Shown here: in pieces, positions 1-8,820 of the stretch
How positions within the stretch are numbered: position 1 is the first letter of the stretch
Layout of the letters: each line of letters starts with the position of its first letter
Origin: Planctomycetaceae bacterium
Lineage (GTDB): Bacteria > Planctomycetota > Planctomycetia > Planctomycetales > Planctomycetaceae
Reading direction: 5' to 3'
Assembly: GCA_028284485.1 (NCBI GenBank)
Contig: JANQRQ010000321.1
Location: 1 to 64,000, forward strand
DNA length: 64,000 bases
The notes under the pieces: model-generated
Told to the model about the DNA's origin: nothing
The model's database searches: none
The model's input: the letters and a program-made list of their open reading frames with translations, nothing else
Made by a program: the position numbers and the translations under genes

Positions 1-1
1 C

Positions 2-631
2 TTCACGCGGGACAAAGTGGCCTGCTTCTGGTCAAGGCACGGCGACATTCGACCCGACGAGGAATTGTTCGCACCCTTCTACACCCACCGAGAAGCGAGC
101 GACGTCTGGACGAATCCGAATGACGGCAAAACCTACGAAGGAGATTATGTGCCGATATGGCGGTTTCGGCCGGCAATGTACGCCGATTTTCAAGCGCGCA
201 TGGACTGGTGCGTGATGCCGTTCGCACAAGCCAACCATCACCCAGTGGCCGCCGTGAATGGCGATGTAAGCGATTCGATTGTCCGGGTCCGCGCGATGCC
301 AGGCGAGCAACTATCGTTTGATGCCTCAGCCAGCTCCGATCCAGACGGCAATAATCTCACATTCCAATGGTGGATTTATCACGAAGCGGGAACGTATCCA
401 GGACGACTAGTGCTGCACGGTACCAACACCGATAAAGTGCGACTGAATGTGCCCACTGGCGCGCGGGACGATGAAATTCACCTCATTCTGGAAATTCAAG
501 ACGATCACGCGGAGGTGCAATTGACCGACTATCGCCGGATCGTCATTGACGTTTCAGCGTTGGAACCTTGGACCGACTCTCCACAAGGCGGCGCGCGAAA
601 ACGGTATGAACTCAATCCGCTGTTGCGCTGA
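2..631 (+). CDS. DUF1593 / Sde182-like protein, C-terminal part (5' end outside window)
   Basis: The reading frame is open to the window edge, so only the last 209 residues are visible. The stretch around ARMDWCVMPF followed by NHHPVAAVNGD marks the junction between the nucleoside-hydrolase-like DUF1593 domain and the C-terminal immunoglobulin-like domain first named in Saccharophagus Sde182. The latter is recognised by DASASSDPDGNNLTFQWW, EAGTYPG and HLILEIQDD. Members are secreted and are annotated as cellulose- or carbohydrate-associated; the activity is not settled. The N-terminal catalytic-like domain and any signal peptide lie upstream of the window. The next gene is on the opposite strand and converges on it, with about 107 bp between. 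Confidence 0.8.
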   Translation, partial: FTRDKVACFWSRHGDIRPDEELFAPFYTHREASDVWTNPNDGKTYEGDYVPIWRFRPAMYADFQARMDWCVMPFAQANHHPVAAVNGDVSDSIVRVRAMPGEQLSFDASASSDPDGNNLTFQWWIYHEAGTYPGRLVLHGTNTDKVRLNVPTGARDDEIHLILEIQDDHAEVQLTDYRRIVIDVSALEPWTDSPQGGARKRYELNPLLR

Positions 632-738
632 TAGAATCACCCATTGCCAATGAACGTCGTACGAATTGACTGAGCCTCAACTCATTCCAGTGTCGTCGGC
701 CTGTAGCTGCGAAGGCTCGGAGTGAATCTTTAGAGAAT

Positions 739-1833
739 CTACCGACGGTTCGAATCTGCCGCTGTCGGCGTCACCATAAACAGCGTGACGATTTCCGAGC
801 GGGATGAAGGCGAGGCTTCTCCGTGAGCCAGTCGAATCGCTGATTCGATCCAATTATTCCACGAAGTTTCGTGTTGTTCGGTCCGCTTCAATGCACCGCC
901 CGCCACCAAAGTTTCACCGAGGTTCATTTCAACCTTGGTGTGGACCCTGCGAGACGATAACCCAGGAATCAGAGTCCCGTCGACTTCAACCGCGTTCTTA
1001 AAGTCTCGATTTGAAACTTCCGGCTCAAACTCCAGTTCAATTTTTCCCGTATCAAGAACCGTCGGTACGACTACGCAACGCATGCCAAACCAACGCCATT
1101 CGACCGAGACTGCGTTGTTCGACTGAGGAATCAAAACCGGAAACTCCCCCCCGGACATGACTTTCGCCGGTCGACCCGATGTTGTGATGATCTCCGGCCG
1201 CGCCAGCACTTTCACATGATGCGATTCTTGAATTTGCTTGATGGCTTCGTCCACGTTTTTAAAAACACCGACTGCAGGGAGTTTGGAAACTTTATGGTCC
1301 TGTGAACGGTTTGTCGATTGCGCGACGGCATAGAAATCCGCAGCGGCTTCCGGGGACATTTCCAAGATTTGACAGCGACAGTGGATCTGATCCGGGCGTC
1401 CGATAAGCTGTTTCAACTGCTGGGACCGCTGCAGCAGTTTTTCCATTTCCTGATCGATTCTCTCCAGCTCCCGGGCGGCACTCTGATTCAACTCCACCGC
1501 CATTCGTCGCAATTGAGCGGCGACTTCCTTCTGCCCAGCGGCTTCCAATTGTTCTGCGGCCATCCGAAGATGGTCGATTGCAGAAACTTCGCTGTTCTTT
1601 CCATTGTCGGATTGGAGAAAGAATCGCTCCAACTCTTGCAAATCTTGGTATGACCTCGACGAATGCGTTTCGTCGAATTTTTGCGGTGCCGGTCGTGCTG
1701 CGTTTGGCTTAACAAGTACATCAGCCTTAGAAGATAGCGGACGGGGCGTTGGCAAATCTCGCTGTGCCGAACAAATACTGGTCGATGCAACGCAGACGAA
1801 AAACGCGAAAGATTTCCTGAACAACGTCGACAT
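739..1833 (-). CDS. Orphan secretin-domain protein (type II/III secretion secretin C-domain)
   Basis: The 364-residue product starts at the ATG at 1833, which has an AAAGGA ribosome site 8 bases upstream and is followed at once by a Sec signal peptide ending near SICSAQ. A longer in-frame start at 1947 lacks this logic. Residues about 65-140 are Gln/Glu-rich and helical (LERIDQEMEKLLQRSQQLKQ). Residues about 205-355 match the secretin domain: VLARPEIITTSGRPAKVMSGGEFP, split here as LARPEI, SGRPAKV and GGEFP, then IELEFEPEVS and the closing EIVTLFMVTP. The repeated N-domains of normal secretins are absent and there are no pilus or secretion genes nearby. It probably sits in the periplasm or outer membrane; whether it forms a pore is unknown. 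Confidence 0.8.
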   Translation of the reverse strand: MSTLFRKSFAFFVCVASTSICSAQRDLPTPRPLSSKADVLVKPNAARPAPQKFDETHSSRSYQDLQELERFFLQSDNGKNSEVSAIDHLRMAAEQLEAAGQKEVAAQLRRMAVELNQSAARELERIDQEMEKLLQRSQQLKQLIGRPDQIHCRCQILEMSPEAAADFYAVAQSTNRSQDHKVSKLPAVGVFKNVDEAIKQIQESHHVKVLARPEIITTSGRPAKVMSGGEFPVLIPQSNNAVSVEWRWFGMRCVVVPTVLDTGKIELEFEPEVSNRDFKNAVEVDGTLIPGLSSRRVHTKVEMNLGETLVAGGALKRTEQHETSWNNWIESAIRLAHGEASPSSRSEIVTLFMVTPTAADSNRR

Positions 1834-2081
1834 GCTCACATTCCTTTGTAGGCAAGCGAAACACAATTCATTCCGGGTGTAGGGCTGCAAGATCACCACG
1901 GGCGAGGATTCTATGAGGACAACCGAAATTCGGTCAATATCGTCCAAATTCGTTCTACTCTGCCAGTCATCTCAAGCCGAGCGGAATCGCGAAACTGCAG
2001 TTTAGGCCGGCTCGCATCTTGGCAATACTGTATTCAGATTGGTGAAATCCAACCACAAACATGGCTAATTCGTTCGCCACA

Positions 2082-3047
2082 TTAAGCGCGAGTCGGCCGT
2101 TTGATTCCCACCTGGTCAAACAATGGGGCCAGTCGTCGATAACACAGATTCGCCGTCGGGATCGGCTGGTAACCTGGTTTGCGGTGAATCATGGAACTGA
2201 CTTCGACATTGACGAAACCGCGATAGCCGGATTGCTTCAACAGCGTCAGCAACTCGACGTAATCGGTTTTGCCGTCGCCCGGTAACAAGTACTCATGCTT
2301 TTCGGCAGTGTGGCGGCTGTCCTTGACTTGCACATATGCCGTAATCGGCAGTAGCGCCTTCAAACTCGACTTCAGTGGCAACCCTTCGAGATAGAAGTGG
2401 GCGTAGTCATAGACGACCTTCAGCCAATCGCTTCCGACTTGCTGATGCAGCCATAGTGTGCGCTCTGGATTGTCGGCCATGTGTCCCGCGTGCGGCTTGA
2501 AGCAGATGACGATTCCGTTCGATTCTCCGATCTTGGCCCAGTCGGCGAGTTGGGCGACCAATTCATCTTTGCGTTGATCCCATTGCGCTGGTTTCCCGCC
2601 GGCGATCGATTGCACGACGGGCGGATTCTCCGGTGCGACATCACGCGCCAATTGAGCCGCTCGTTTCAGCCTCTCCAAGTTCTCACGGTGCGTTGCTTCG
2701 GTCCGCAGGCAATGCACACTTTCCAAAATTGAGGGAACGGCAAGTTGAGCATCGGTCAGTCGTTTGCGAATCTCTGCGCGATCCTTTTGAGAAAGCAGCG
2801 TTGGTTCGGTCGACCAGCCCGGTATCACGGCGATTTCGAGGCCGTCGTACCCGATTTCGGCACAGGTGCTGATGGCGTTCGCAATCGAGAGGCTTTGCAT
2901 GCCATACGTTCCGAAGCCGAAACCTATGGTCGATGCCGAGTTGTCTTTAAATGCAAGAACCGGACTCGCAATTGCCGTCGAAACGACTGCTGAGAGAAAG
3001 CCACGCCGAGTGAAAGGTTTCATTGGTAGGGTCTCAATGCGTTCCAT
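2082..3047 (-). CDS. Exported sugar phosphate isomerase/epimerase-like TIM-barrel protein
   Basis: This is a 321-residue protein with a twin-arginine-type leader (FTRRGFLSAVVS) and then an AP-endonuclease-2/xylose-isomerase-like TIM barrel. Visible family marks are the first strand GFGFGTYGMQS, AEIGYDGLEIAV, DYAHFYLEG and VQVKDSRH, and a last strand GFVNVEVSS. The usual metal-binding Glu of the fourth strand appears to be Lys184 (ICFKPHAGH), so isomerase activity is uncertain. Two starts are possible: 3047, or 3023 just before the Tat motif; neither has a strong ribosome site. Such leader-bearing barrels are common in planctomycetes. Substrate unknown. Confidence 0.82.
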   Translation of the reverse strand: MERIETLPMKPFTRRGFLSAVVSTAIASPVLAFKDNSASTIGFGFGTYGMQSLSIANAISTCAEIGYDGLEIAVIPGWSTEPTLLSQKDRAEIRKRLTDAQLAVPSILESVHCLRTEATHRENLERLKRAAQLARDVAPENPPVVQSIAGGKPAQWDQRKDELVAQLADWAKIGESNGIVICFKPHAGHMADNPERTLWLHQQVGSDWLKVVYDYAHFYLEGLPLKSSLKALLPITAYVQVKDSRHTAEKHEYLLPGDGKTDYVELLTLLKQSGYRGFVNVEVSSMIHRKPGYQPIPTANLCYRRLAPLFDQVGIKRPTRA

Positions 3048-3280
3048 GGTTGTCAGCTAATTGGGATCTTCAGGACTGATGTTATCTCGAACGGATGACG
3101 GCGGACAATGATTTTTCTTGACGGCGGCGCGATTGACGCGCATTGTTTTCTAAAAAACGTGCGTTATATCGGCGCGCCAATAACGCCCTATACTTGTCTG
3201 CTACAAGATGCCGCTGTTGGATAACAGCCGTGTTGTGGTTCGCGTTGGGGCGGAACACTTTTCAATTGGAATTAGACGGC

Positions 3281-3745
3281 ATGTCGAAACTCTCGGTTGG
3301 TCAACGTGCCAGGCGTGGTGCCATGGAAGGGGCGGCAACCGGGCTAGCAGTGGCCTTGGTGCGTGCGGGCCTCAAGCTGTTCCGCGACGGCTTTGACGAC
3401 GACTGGGCAACGCAGCTTCCTGCCATCGGGGGGTACTTCGCCTTCGTCATCGTTGGTTCCGCATATCTGTTTGCCATCGGTCGAGTGATTGCCGACGGTG
3501 TCTTCGGTTCGATTATCGGTGCAACCATCGTCGGGGTTTGTGGATTATTCGTCGGAACATCATTTTCATCTGATCCGTTCGGGCCACCTTACCCGATGTT
3601 GGTTGCCGGCGTCGCCGGGGCGGTCGTCGGTGCGCCGCTTGGCGCCTTGATTCAGCAAAAAGTCTTTCAAGGCCGACCACCGAGCGGCGAATTACCATCC
3701 CAACCCGATACGACGTCTCGGGAAGAGAATCGCGAAGAGACCTAG
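3281..3745 (+). CDS. Small multi-spanning membrane protein, unknown function
   Basis: The chosen start at 3281 gives 154 residues beginning MSKLSVGQRARRG. An in-frame upstream extension to 3143 is Cys/Arg-rich and unconvincing. After a basic N-terminus come about three to four hydrophobic segments: GGYFAFVIVGSAYLFAIG, then IIGATIVGVCGLFVG, then MLVAGVAGAVVGAPLGALI. The tail is polar (QPDTTSREENREET). The Gly/Ala-rich repeats recall glycine-zipper membrane proteins, but I recognise no family. The next gene starts within about 20 bp on the same strand, so the two are probably co-transcribed. Confidence 0.65.
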   Translation: MSKLSVGQRARRGAMEGAATGLAVALVRAGLKLFRDGFDDDWATQLPAIGGYFAFVIVGSAYLFAIGRVIADGVFGSIIGATIVGVCGLFVGTSFSSDPFGPPYPMLVAGVAGAVVGAPLGALIQQKVFQGRPPSGELPSQPDTTSREENREET

Positions 3746-3763
3746 TGGAAAGTGATCGAGCTT

Positions 3764-4270
3764 ATGACCGACGAGCTAACACAACGGTTGCAGGAACTGG
3801 AAAGCAGGATGGCGCGGCAAATAAACCGATTGATCGCTATCTTCGGAATCGTCAGTTTTATGGTCGTGTGGATTCTTGTATGGGCCATCGGTCATGGGTT
3901 CCCATCGCACGCGCGATTGGAGACCAAGAACATCACTGCGGATCGCTACGTCAATGTCTGGCCGCGGGCGATCGTCGACAGTCGTCTGGATGGAACAGTC
4001 AGTTACTTAACGACCGATGCCAATCACACAAGATTCGATATGCGGCGCATCCTGTGGAAGGATGATAAAAGCGGGTTCACTAGTCAGAATCGCTTGGAAC
4101 TCATTGCCAACGACGACGAAACCGGTTTGATCATCTACGACAGTCGGGAACAGCCAAGGGCCAAGTTGATCGTGGCGGAGGACGAACCGCATTTCGTGCT
4201 GCTCGACGAGCAAGGCGAAGTGACTTTTGACGCCCCTACAAAAGCAAAGGTCGAGCTACTGGCGGAATAA
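3764..4270 (+). CDS. Hypothetical single-pass membrane protein
   Basis: The product has 168 residues from the ATG at 3764 (a GTG at 3752 is in frame and also possible). A short N-terminal helix (LTQRLQELESRMARQINRL) is followed by one membrane segment (IAIFGIVSFMVVWILVWAIG), then a soluble beta-rich domain with phrases such as ETGLIIYDSREQPRAKLIV and PHFVLLDEQGEVTFDAP. Those phrases resemble short beta-strand repeats seen in other small planctomycete membrane proteins. No known domain is recognised. It sits directly behind the preceding small membrane protein and the pair likely forms one transcript. Confidence 0.65.
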   Translation: MTDELTQRLQELESRMARQINRLIAIFGIVSFMVVWILVWAIGHGFPSHARLETKNITADRYVNVWPRAIVDSRLDGTVSYLTTDANHTRFDMRRILWKDDKSGFTSQNRLELIANDDETGLIIYDSREQPRAKLIVAEDEPHFVLLDEQGEVTFDAPTKAKVELLAE

Positions 4271-4518
4271 CGGTGGCAATTCGCGGTTGTCATTGTGTGG
4301 CTCGTTCGATCACCGATAGTTCGAAAATCGTACGCGTTCGTCTATAATTGGCGGACTTCCCGGGATAGCCGATTCATTAAGGCCACAATCCACAGAAGCG
4401 ACCTCCCCCGCAGGTTTCGCGTTCTGTGAAAATTTCAATCGTTTGTAGCACATATCGCTCGGCTAGCGCCGCGATCATTTCAAATCCGAATAATATGTAA
4501 CGACAAATAGGAGCCGGA

Positions 4519-6201
4519 ATGCCATTTCATCGTTCGTCGAATGCTCAACAACACCGTGCGCCTCTCAGCTTTCGATGTTCGGCCACGGGGTTCGTTCGGA
4601 TATCGTCGTTTGCAGTGCTAGCGCTGGCAGTCTTGTGTGCAACGGTGCAGGCACAGCGACCGGAGCGGGGCCTACAAACGAACAAAGCAGGCGCTTATCA
4701 GGGATACACTCTGTTCGCACCGCTCGACCGTTTTGATACGCACCTCATCGACATGAATGGAAGCATCGTCCACTCGTGGGAGAGCGACTACATGCCGGCC
4801 AACTCCGTGTTTCTGCTGAAAGACGGTACGCTGCTGCGTGCTGCAAAGTACCTCACGAATCCGCGATTCGGGGCTCGGGGACCAAGCGGCGGCCGGGTTG
4901 AACTCCTATCGTGGGATGGCGAGCAGCTGTGGGACTACAAGTACTCTACGGATCAGTACCATCATCATCACGACATTGAACCGTTACCCAATGGCAATGT
5001 CTTGCTGATTGCCTGGGACTACATCTCTCCGGAAGAATGTCTCGCCGCAGGCCGAAAACCCCAATTCATCCCGGAAAACGGGATGTGGCCCGACAAAGTC
5101 GTCGAGGTCAAGCAGACTGGTCCCGACTCGGGTGAGGTCGTCTGGGAATGGCGGTCCTGGGACCATTTGATTCAAGATGCGGATGAGTCGAAGGAGAACT
5201 TCGGCGATGTCGCTGCGCATCCGGAGCTTTTCGATATCAATATCAATGAGCGGGATCGCCCCGATTGGATGCACAGCAACGGTGTCGCCTACAACGCCGG
5301 GTTAGACCAGATCATTATCTCGATGCGATCGTTCGGCGAGATTGTTGTAATCGACCATAGCACCACAACCGTAGAAGCGGCCGGTCATACCGGTGGGCGA
5401 GCCGGCCGTGGTGGCGACATATTGTATCGCTGGGGAAATCCCGCGAATTATCGGGCTGGCGATGCGGACGACCGCAGGCTGTTTGGCCAGCATGATGCAC
5501 GATGGGTCCGGCCCGCTTTCCCAGGTGCTGGAAATATTACGGTCTTCAACAACGGCAGCGGGCGACCCGATGGCGAATACTCATCGGTCGACGAAATCGT
5601 GCCGCCGGTTAATTCTGACGGCACTTATCGGTTGGAATCCGGCTCGGCGTTCGAACCATCCGAGGCGGACTGGTCATACACTGCTCCCGAAAAGATGGAG
5701 TTCTATTCGTCATTCATTTCAGGTGCCGAACGACTGCCGAACGGAAATACGCTGATCTGCACAGGCGGACTCGGCGAGTTTCTAGAAGTGACTCCGGAGA
5801 AGGAAATCGTTTGGCGCTACCTTAACCCGTTTGTTAAAGGCCCAGCGCCAGGTGGCGGTCGACCCGGTGCGGGACCGCCGGGGGCGGGACCACCAGGTGA
5901 GGGTCCACCAGGCGAACGAGGCGGTCGAGGAAGAGGACGACGGGGCGGCCCACCAGGTGAGGGGGCGGGACCACCGGATGGGCCTCCACCACCGAGGGGA
6001 CGTGGCGGTCGCGATGGTGGACCACCGCCGCGAGGTGGACGCGGGCGGCGTGGTGGACCACCTCCGCGAGGTGACGAACCGCCACAAGAAACGCGGCGCG
6101 GTGGAAGCCCGGACGAACCTCACATCGTATTCCGAGTCGTGCGGTACGCTACCGATTACGAAGGACTGGCCGGCCGCGATTTGTCGGTGAAAGATCGGTG
6201 A
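4519..6201 (+). CDS. Secreted arylsulfotransferase (ASST)-family propeller with Gly/Pro/Arg-rich insert
   Basis: 560 residues. A GGAG ribosome site lies just before the ATG, and a signal peptide ends near TVQAQ. The body matches the ASST beta-propeller family: repeated blade motifs EPLPNGNVLLIAWD, WMHSNGVAYN, LYRWGNPANY, FGQHDARWV and AERLPNGNTLICTGG, with several conserved histidines. Classical members move a sulfate group from aryl sulfates to phenolic acceptors in the periplasm; planctomycete paralogues are numerous and mostly untested. Residues 441-529 are a low-complexity Gly/Pro/Arg segment inserted before a last short propeller strand (HIVFRVVRYATDYEGL). That placement suggests a surface loop rather than a tail. 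Confidence 0.82.
   Translation: MPFHRSSNAQQHRAPLSFRCSATGFVRISSFAVLALAVLCATVQAQRPERGLQTNKAGAYQGYTLFAPLDRFDTHLIDMNGSIVHSWESDYMPANSVFLLKDGTLLRAAKYLTNPRFGARGPSGGRVELLSWDGEQLWDYKYSTDQYHHHHDIEPLPNGNVLLIAWDYISPEECLAAGRKPQFIPENGMWPDKVVEVKQTGPDSGEVVWEWRSWDHLIQDADESKENFGDVAAHPELFDININERDRPDWMHSNGVAYNAGLDQIIISMRSFGEIVVIDHSTTTVEAAGHTGGRAGRGGDILYRWGNPANYRAGDADDRRLFGQHDARWVRPAFPGAGNITVFNNGSGRPDGEYSSVDEIVPPVNSDGTYRLESGSAFEPSEADWSYTAPEKMEFYSSFISGAERLPNGNTLICTGGLGEFLEVTPEKEIVWRYLNPFVKGPAPGGGRPGAGPPGAGPPGEGPPGERGGRGRGRRGGPPGEGAGPPDGPPPPRGRGGRDGGPPPRGGRGRRGGPPPRGDEPPQETRRGGSPDEPHIVFRVVRYATDYEGLAGRDLSVKDR
5839..6105 (+). repeat. Low-complexity G/P/R-coding repeat inside the ASST-like gene
   Basis: About 267 bases built from near-repeats of gga-cca-cca-ggt and cgt-ggc-ggt units, encoding GPPGAGPPGEGPP, RGGRGRGRRGG and PPPRGGRGRRGG. 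The local G+C is much higher than in the flanking gene. The same bias opens long spurious frames on both strands here. Repeat units differ at third positions, so it is not a fresh slippage tract. Confidence 0.85.
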
Positions 6202-6299
6202 TTCAGAATCTGCTTGCCCGGCGGATGGTGATCGGCTCTGATAGTGATTGAGTCAAACGGTTTCGGACCAATCTGCTGTCTCGCCGGGAGAATTAGGAC

Positions 6300-8597
6300 A
6301 TGAAGGGCCATCCGCAGATCGCATGCGCATTCGTTTCGTTCGCGCTGCTGGTTTCATCATCTCACGTGGCAAACGCTCAAGTGGAATGGAAGCCCCCCGC
6401 ACAGGGCGGTCGCACTTTCGGAGTGGCCAACCTGACGCAGGACTACACTGTTCGCGATTGGGGGAACTACCACAACGCTCAGAATTGGAGCTACCAGGGA
6501 CGCTATCTGGCCTACACGCGGTACGCAGCCGACGACAGGCGATTCGGAAATGCGCCGGAAGTCCATGTCATCGATTTGCATACCGGACAGGATCAGCGGA
6601 TCGACGGCGGTGCCAACCCACGTTGGGCACAGCAGCACGATTGGCTGTTCTATACCAAAGAGGGCGACGATGCAGAGGTGTGGTGGTTCGACGCCGAGAT
6701 GGGCTCCAAACAATTGCTCGGCACAGGCATGAGCGGGCTGGGGGGCGTCAGTTGGGACGACAAATGGTTGCTGGGAGGATTCCGCTTCCCGGAAGGGACG
6801 ATTCCGCGCAGCCGATCGATGCGCATGCGGATCGTTCCAAATTCGCACGCGGAGCCATTACCGGGCGTCGACACCGGTTCGCAGTGGATTCCCAATCCAA
6901 CGCACGATGTGGTATTCGCCCGAGTCTCCGATCGCGACGATCAGCCGTTCGTGGCAACGCGGTATTGGTACCACACCGACGCCAGCGACGTACAGATCGG
7001 TTCGATTTCACTGACACGATGCCATCAATCATGGACCGGCGATGGCGAATACTTTCTGCTTGGGAATTGCCAGGTCCGCGGACGGAAGTGGAATCAACCA
7101 TTTCCCAGCAGCCTCCATTTTTTGGCTACAGTCGGGACCGGCGATGTCAGCCCCTGTGGGCGCAGTGGTCGCTTTGTTGTTGGCGACAAGCCATTGACGA
7201 TTGCCGACTTACGGTCGGGCGACGGCTGGTCGTTTTTGGAAGACCTGTCGATCATTTGCTTTCCCGATACGGTCTCCGATAGTTCAGGACCGTACGACTC
7301 TGACATGAAGGGAAGCCCCGACGGTACCAAGGTGAACTTTGTTTCGAATTACGATTTGATCGATGGCCCGGTCACGTTTATCACATCAACCGGTGGAGAC
7401 ACCACAACGCGGCTGGAAGTCGACTCCACGGAGATGTTCCCCGATTCGGGATCACTTGTCGTCAATCGCGAAGTCATCGGTTACAAACGAAAAACTTCGA
7501 ACAGCTTCGAAGGGTTGACCCGCACACTGCACTTCACGTTGCAATCGGGCCTCAGCAGCGGGGACCCAGTAACGCTATTCGAAGCGCGGACCATTCCAGA
7601 AGAAGAGTGGAAACAATTGCCGTTGCCAATTTCATCGGTCGCGAATCCCGTCGGGGACATGGAGTCGCCGTTAATGCGGCAGAAGTCGACCGATCTGTGG
7701 GCCGCTGTTGTGCGCTTACCGGATCGCCCTTGGTTGCGCCAAATGGGCGATGTGGTCGAATTGATTCCGGGCGAAAGTCATTATGAAACATACGGCTATA
7801 TCGTGCAGTGCGACGGCACGCCGCTGCAAAGCGAGCCATTTCGACCGGGCGACGCGATTCGGGATTTACAGCCTGGCAACTACACCGCCATTGCTGTCGA
7901 GTGGTGCGGATTGGAAAGCCCTCCGTCGGCAAAGCTGACAGTCAATGAACAATCGGTTCTGCGGATCCTCGGCGATCAGCCAAGTGATTTCTCTTGGACG
8001 CAAGACGTGTGGCTGGTCGACGGAAAACCGGTTGACAACGCGACCGGATTATCGGTCGTGAAAGCGATGAAGGCGACTCGGCATCGCTACGATGGGGTCA
8101 TCGCCCGTGAAGGGTATAGCTGGGGCGACAAACAGTGGCGACGTGACCTGAATGAAAAGGGCTTGGCCATCCGACGTTTGACGTTCCGCCAGGACAAGCT
8201 GTTTCGGCGGGAATACCACAATGCGGACGAGCAACATGTCAGCACCGAGTATCTTGACCCGCAGGGGAACGTGGCCGAAATGATTCGTTACCAGTACGTC
8301 GGCACTGAGGGTGCCACCGAGAATGATTTGGGACGGTATGGTGTCGGCCCTGCCGACGGCATCCAAGCCGAATACGACCACTGGTGGTACGACAATGGAA
8401 TGCCGGTGCGGCGAATCGGGCGGAAACCGGCCCGACGGATTGATAGCGATACGCCGGTAATGTTCTTTAAGGCAGGCAACCAGTGGGTCAAGGCCGATTA
8501 CGTCGGCAAGCTACCGTTGCAGAACCAGAACATTGGTGCCGGCTGGAGCTACGACCGTCAACGCGCGATTGAGTTTCAGAATCGTCGATCGAAGTGA
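6300..8597 (+). CDS. Large secreted PD40/TolB-like propeller protein
   Basis: 765 residues with a signal peptide ending near SSHVANAQ. The first about 330 residues look like a TolB/PD40-type beta-propeller that reads as a report of stored values: GRYLAYTRYAADD, EVHVIDLHTGQDQRI, ARWAQQHDWLFY-like and HQSWTGDGEYFLLG strands. The middle has NFVSNYDLIDGP and a fibronectin-like piece (GDAIRDLQPGNYTAIAVEW). The C-terminal about 150 residues (GLAIRRLTFRQDKLFRREYH, EYLDPQGNVAEMIRYQY) resemble YwqK/MORN-type beta-hairpin repeats. It lies 98 bp after the ASST-like gene on the same strand. Enzyme activity is not evident. Confidence 0.72.
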   Translation: MKGHPQIACAFVSFALLVSSSHVANAQVEWKPPAQGGRTFGVANLTQDYTVRDWGNYHNAQNWSYQGRYLAYTRYAADDRRFGNAPEVHVIDLHTGQDQRIDGGANPRWAQQHDWLFYTKEGDDAEVWWFDAEMGSKQLLGTGMSGLGGVSWDDKWLLGGFRFPEGTIPRSRSMRMRIVPNSHAEPLPGVDTGSQWIPNPTHDVVFARVSDRDDQPFVATRYWYHTDASDVQIGSISLTRCHQSWTGDGEYFLLGNCQVRGRKWNQPFPSSLHFLATVGTGDVSPCGRSGRFVVGDKPLTIADLRSGDGWSFLEDLSIICFPDTVSDSSGPYDSDMKGSPDGTKVNFVSNYDLIDGPVTFITSTGGDTTTRLEVDSTEMFPDSGSLVVNREVIGYKRKTSNSFEGLTRTLHFTLQSGLSSGDPVTLFEARTIPEEEWKQLPLPISSVANPVGDMESPLMRQKSTDLWAAVVRLPDRPWLRQMGDVVELIPGESHYETYGYIVQCDGTPLQSEPFRPGDAIRDLQPGNYTAIAVEWCGLESPPSAKLTVNEQSVLRILGDQPSDFSWTQDVWLVDGKPVDNATGLSVVKAMKATRHRYDGVIAREGYSWGDKQWRRDLNEKGLAIRRLTFRQDKLFRREYHNADEQHVSTEYLDPQGNVAEMIRYQYVGTEGATENDLGRYGVGPADGIQAEYDHWWYDNGMPVRRIGRKPARRIDSDTPVMFFKAGNQWVKADYVGKLPLQNQNIGAGWSYDRQRAIEFQNRRSK

Positions 8598-8820
8598 CAT
8601 CGGAAGATCGCCGCTCAATCAATCATCTGAGAGTGCCTGAGAATAGACAGTCGTTCGTGACCTTAATCGACCATCACTAAGCTCGCTACTTGCTGCCGAC
8701 GAAAAAGCCGAAGTGACGCCAGCGTCGCTTCAATAACGTTCCCCCATTTTATGGGATCGATTTGGCACTAGGTTCATGATTGCGATGCCGTAATGCGATC
8801 GTCGAGTTCAGAAAGACCCA

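Noticed and set aside
5782-6190. Long open frames on both strands over the Gly/Pro/Arg-rich region
   Set aside because: They come from the repetitive G+C-rich codons of the real + strand gene and have Arg/His/Val-rich compositions with no homology-like features.
6248-7282. 344-codon + strand frame overlapping the start of the PD40-like gene
   Set aside because: It overlaps a gene with a signal peptide and propeller blades, is very Arg-rich, and shows no domain.
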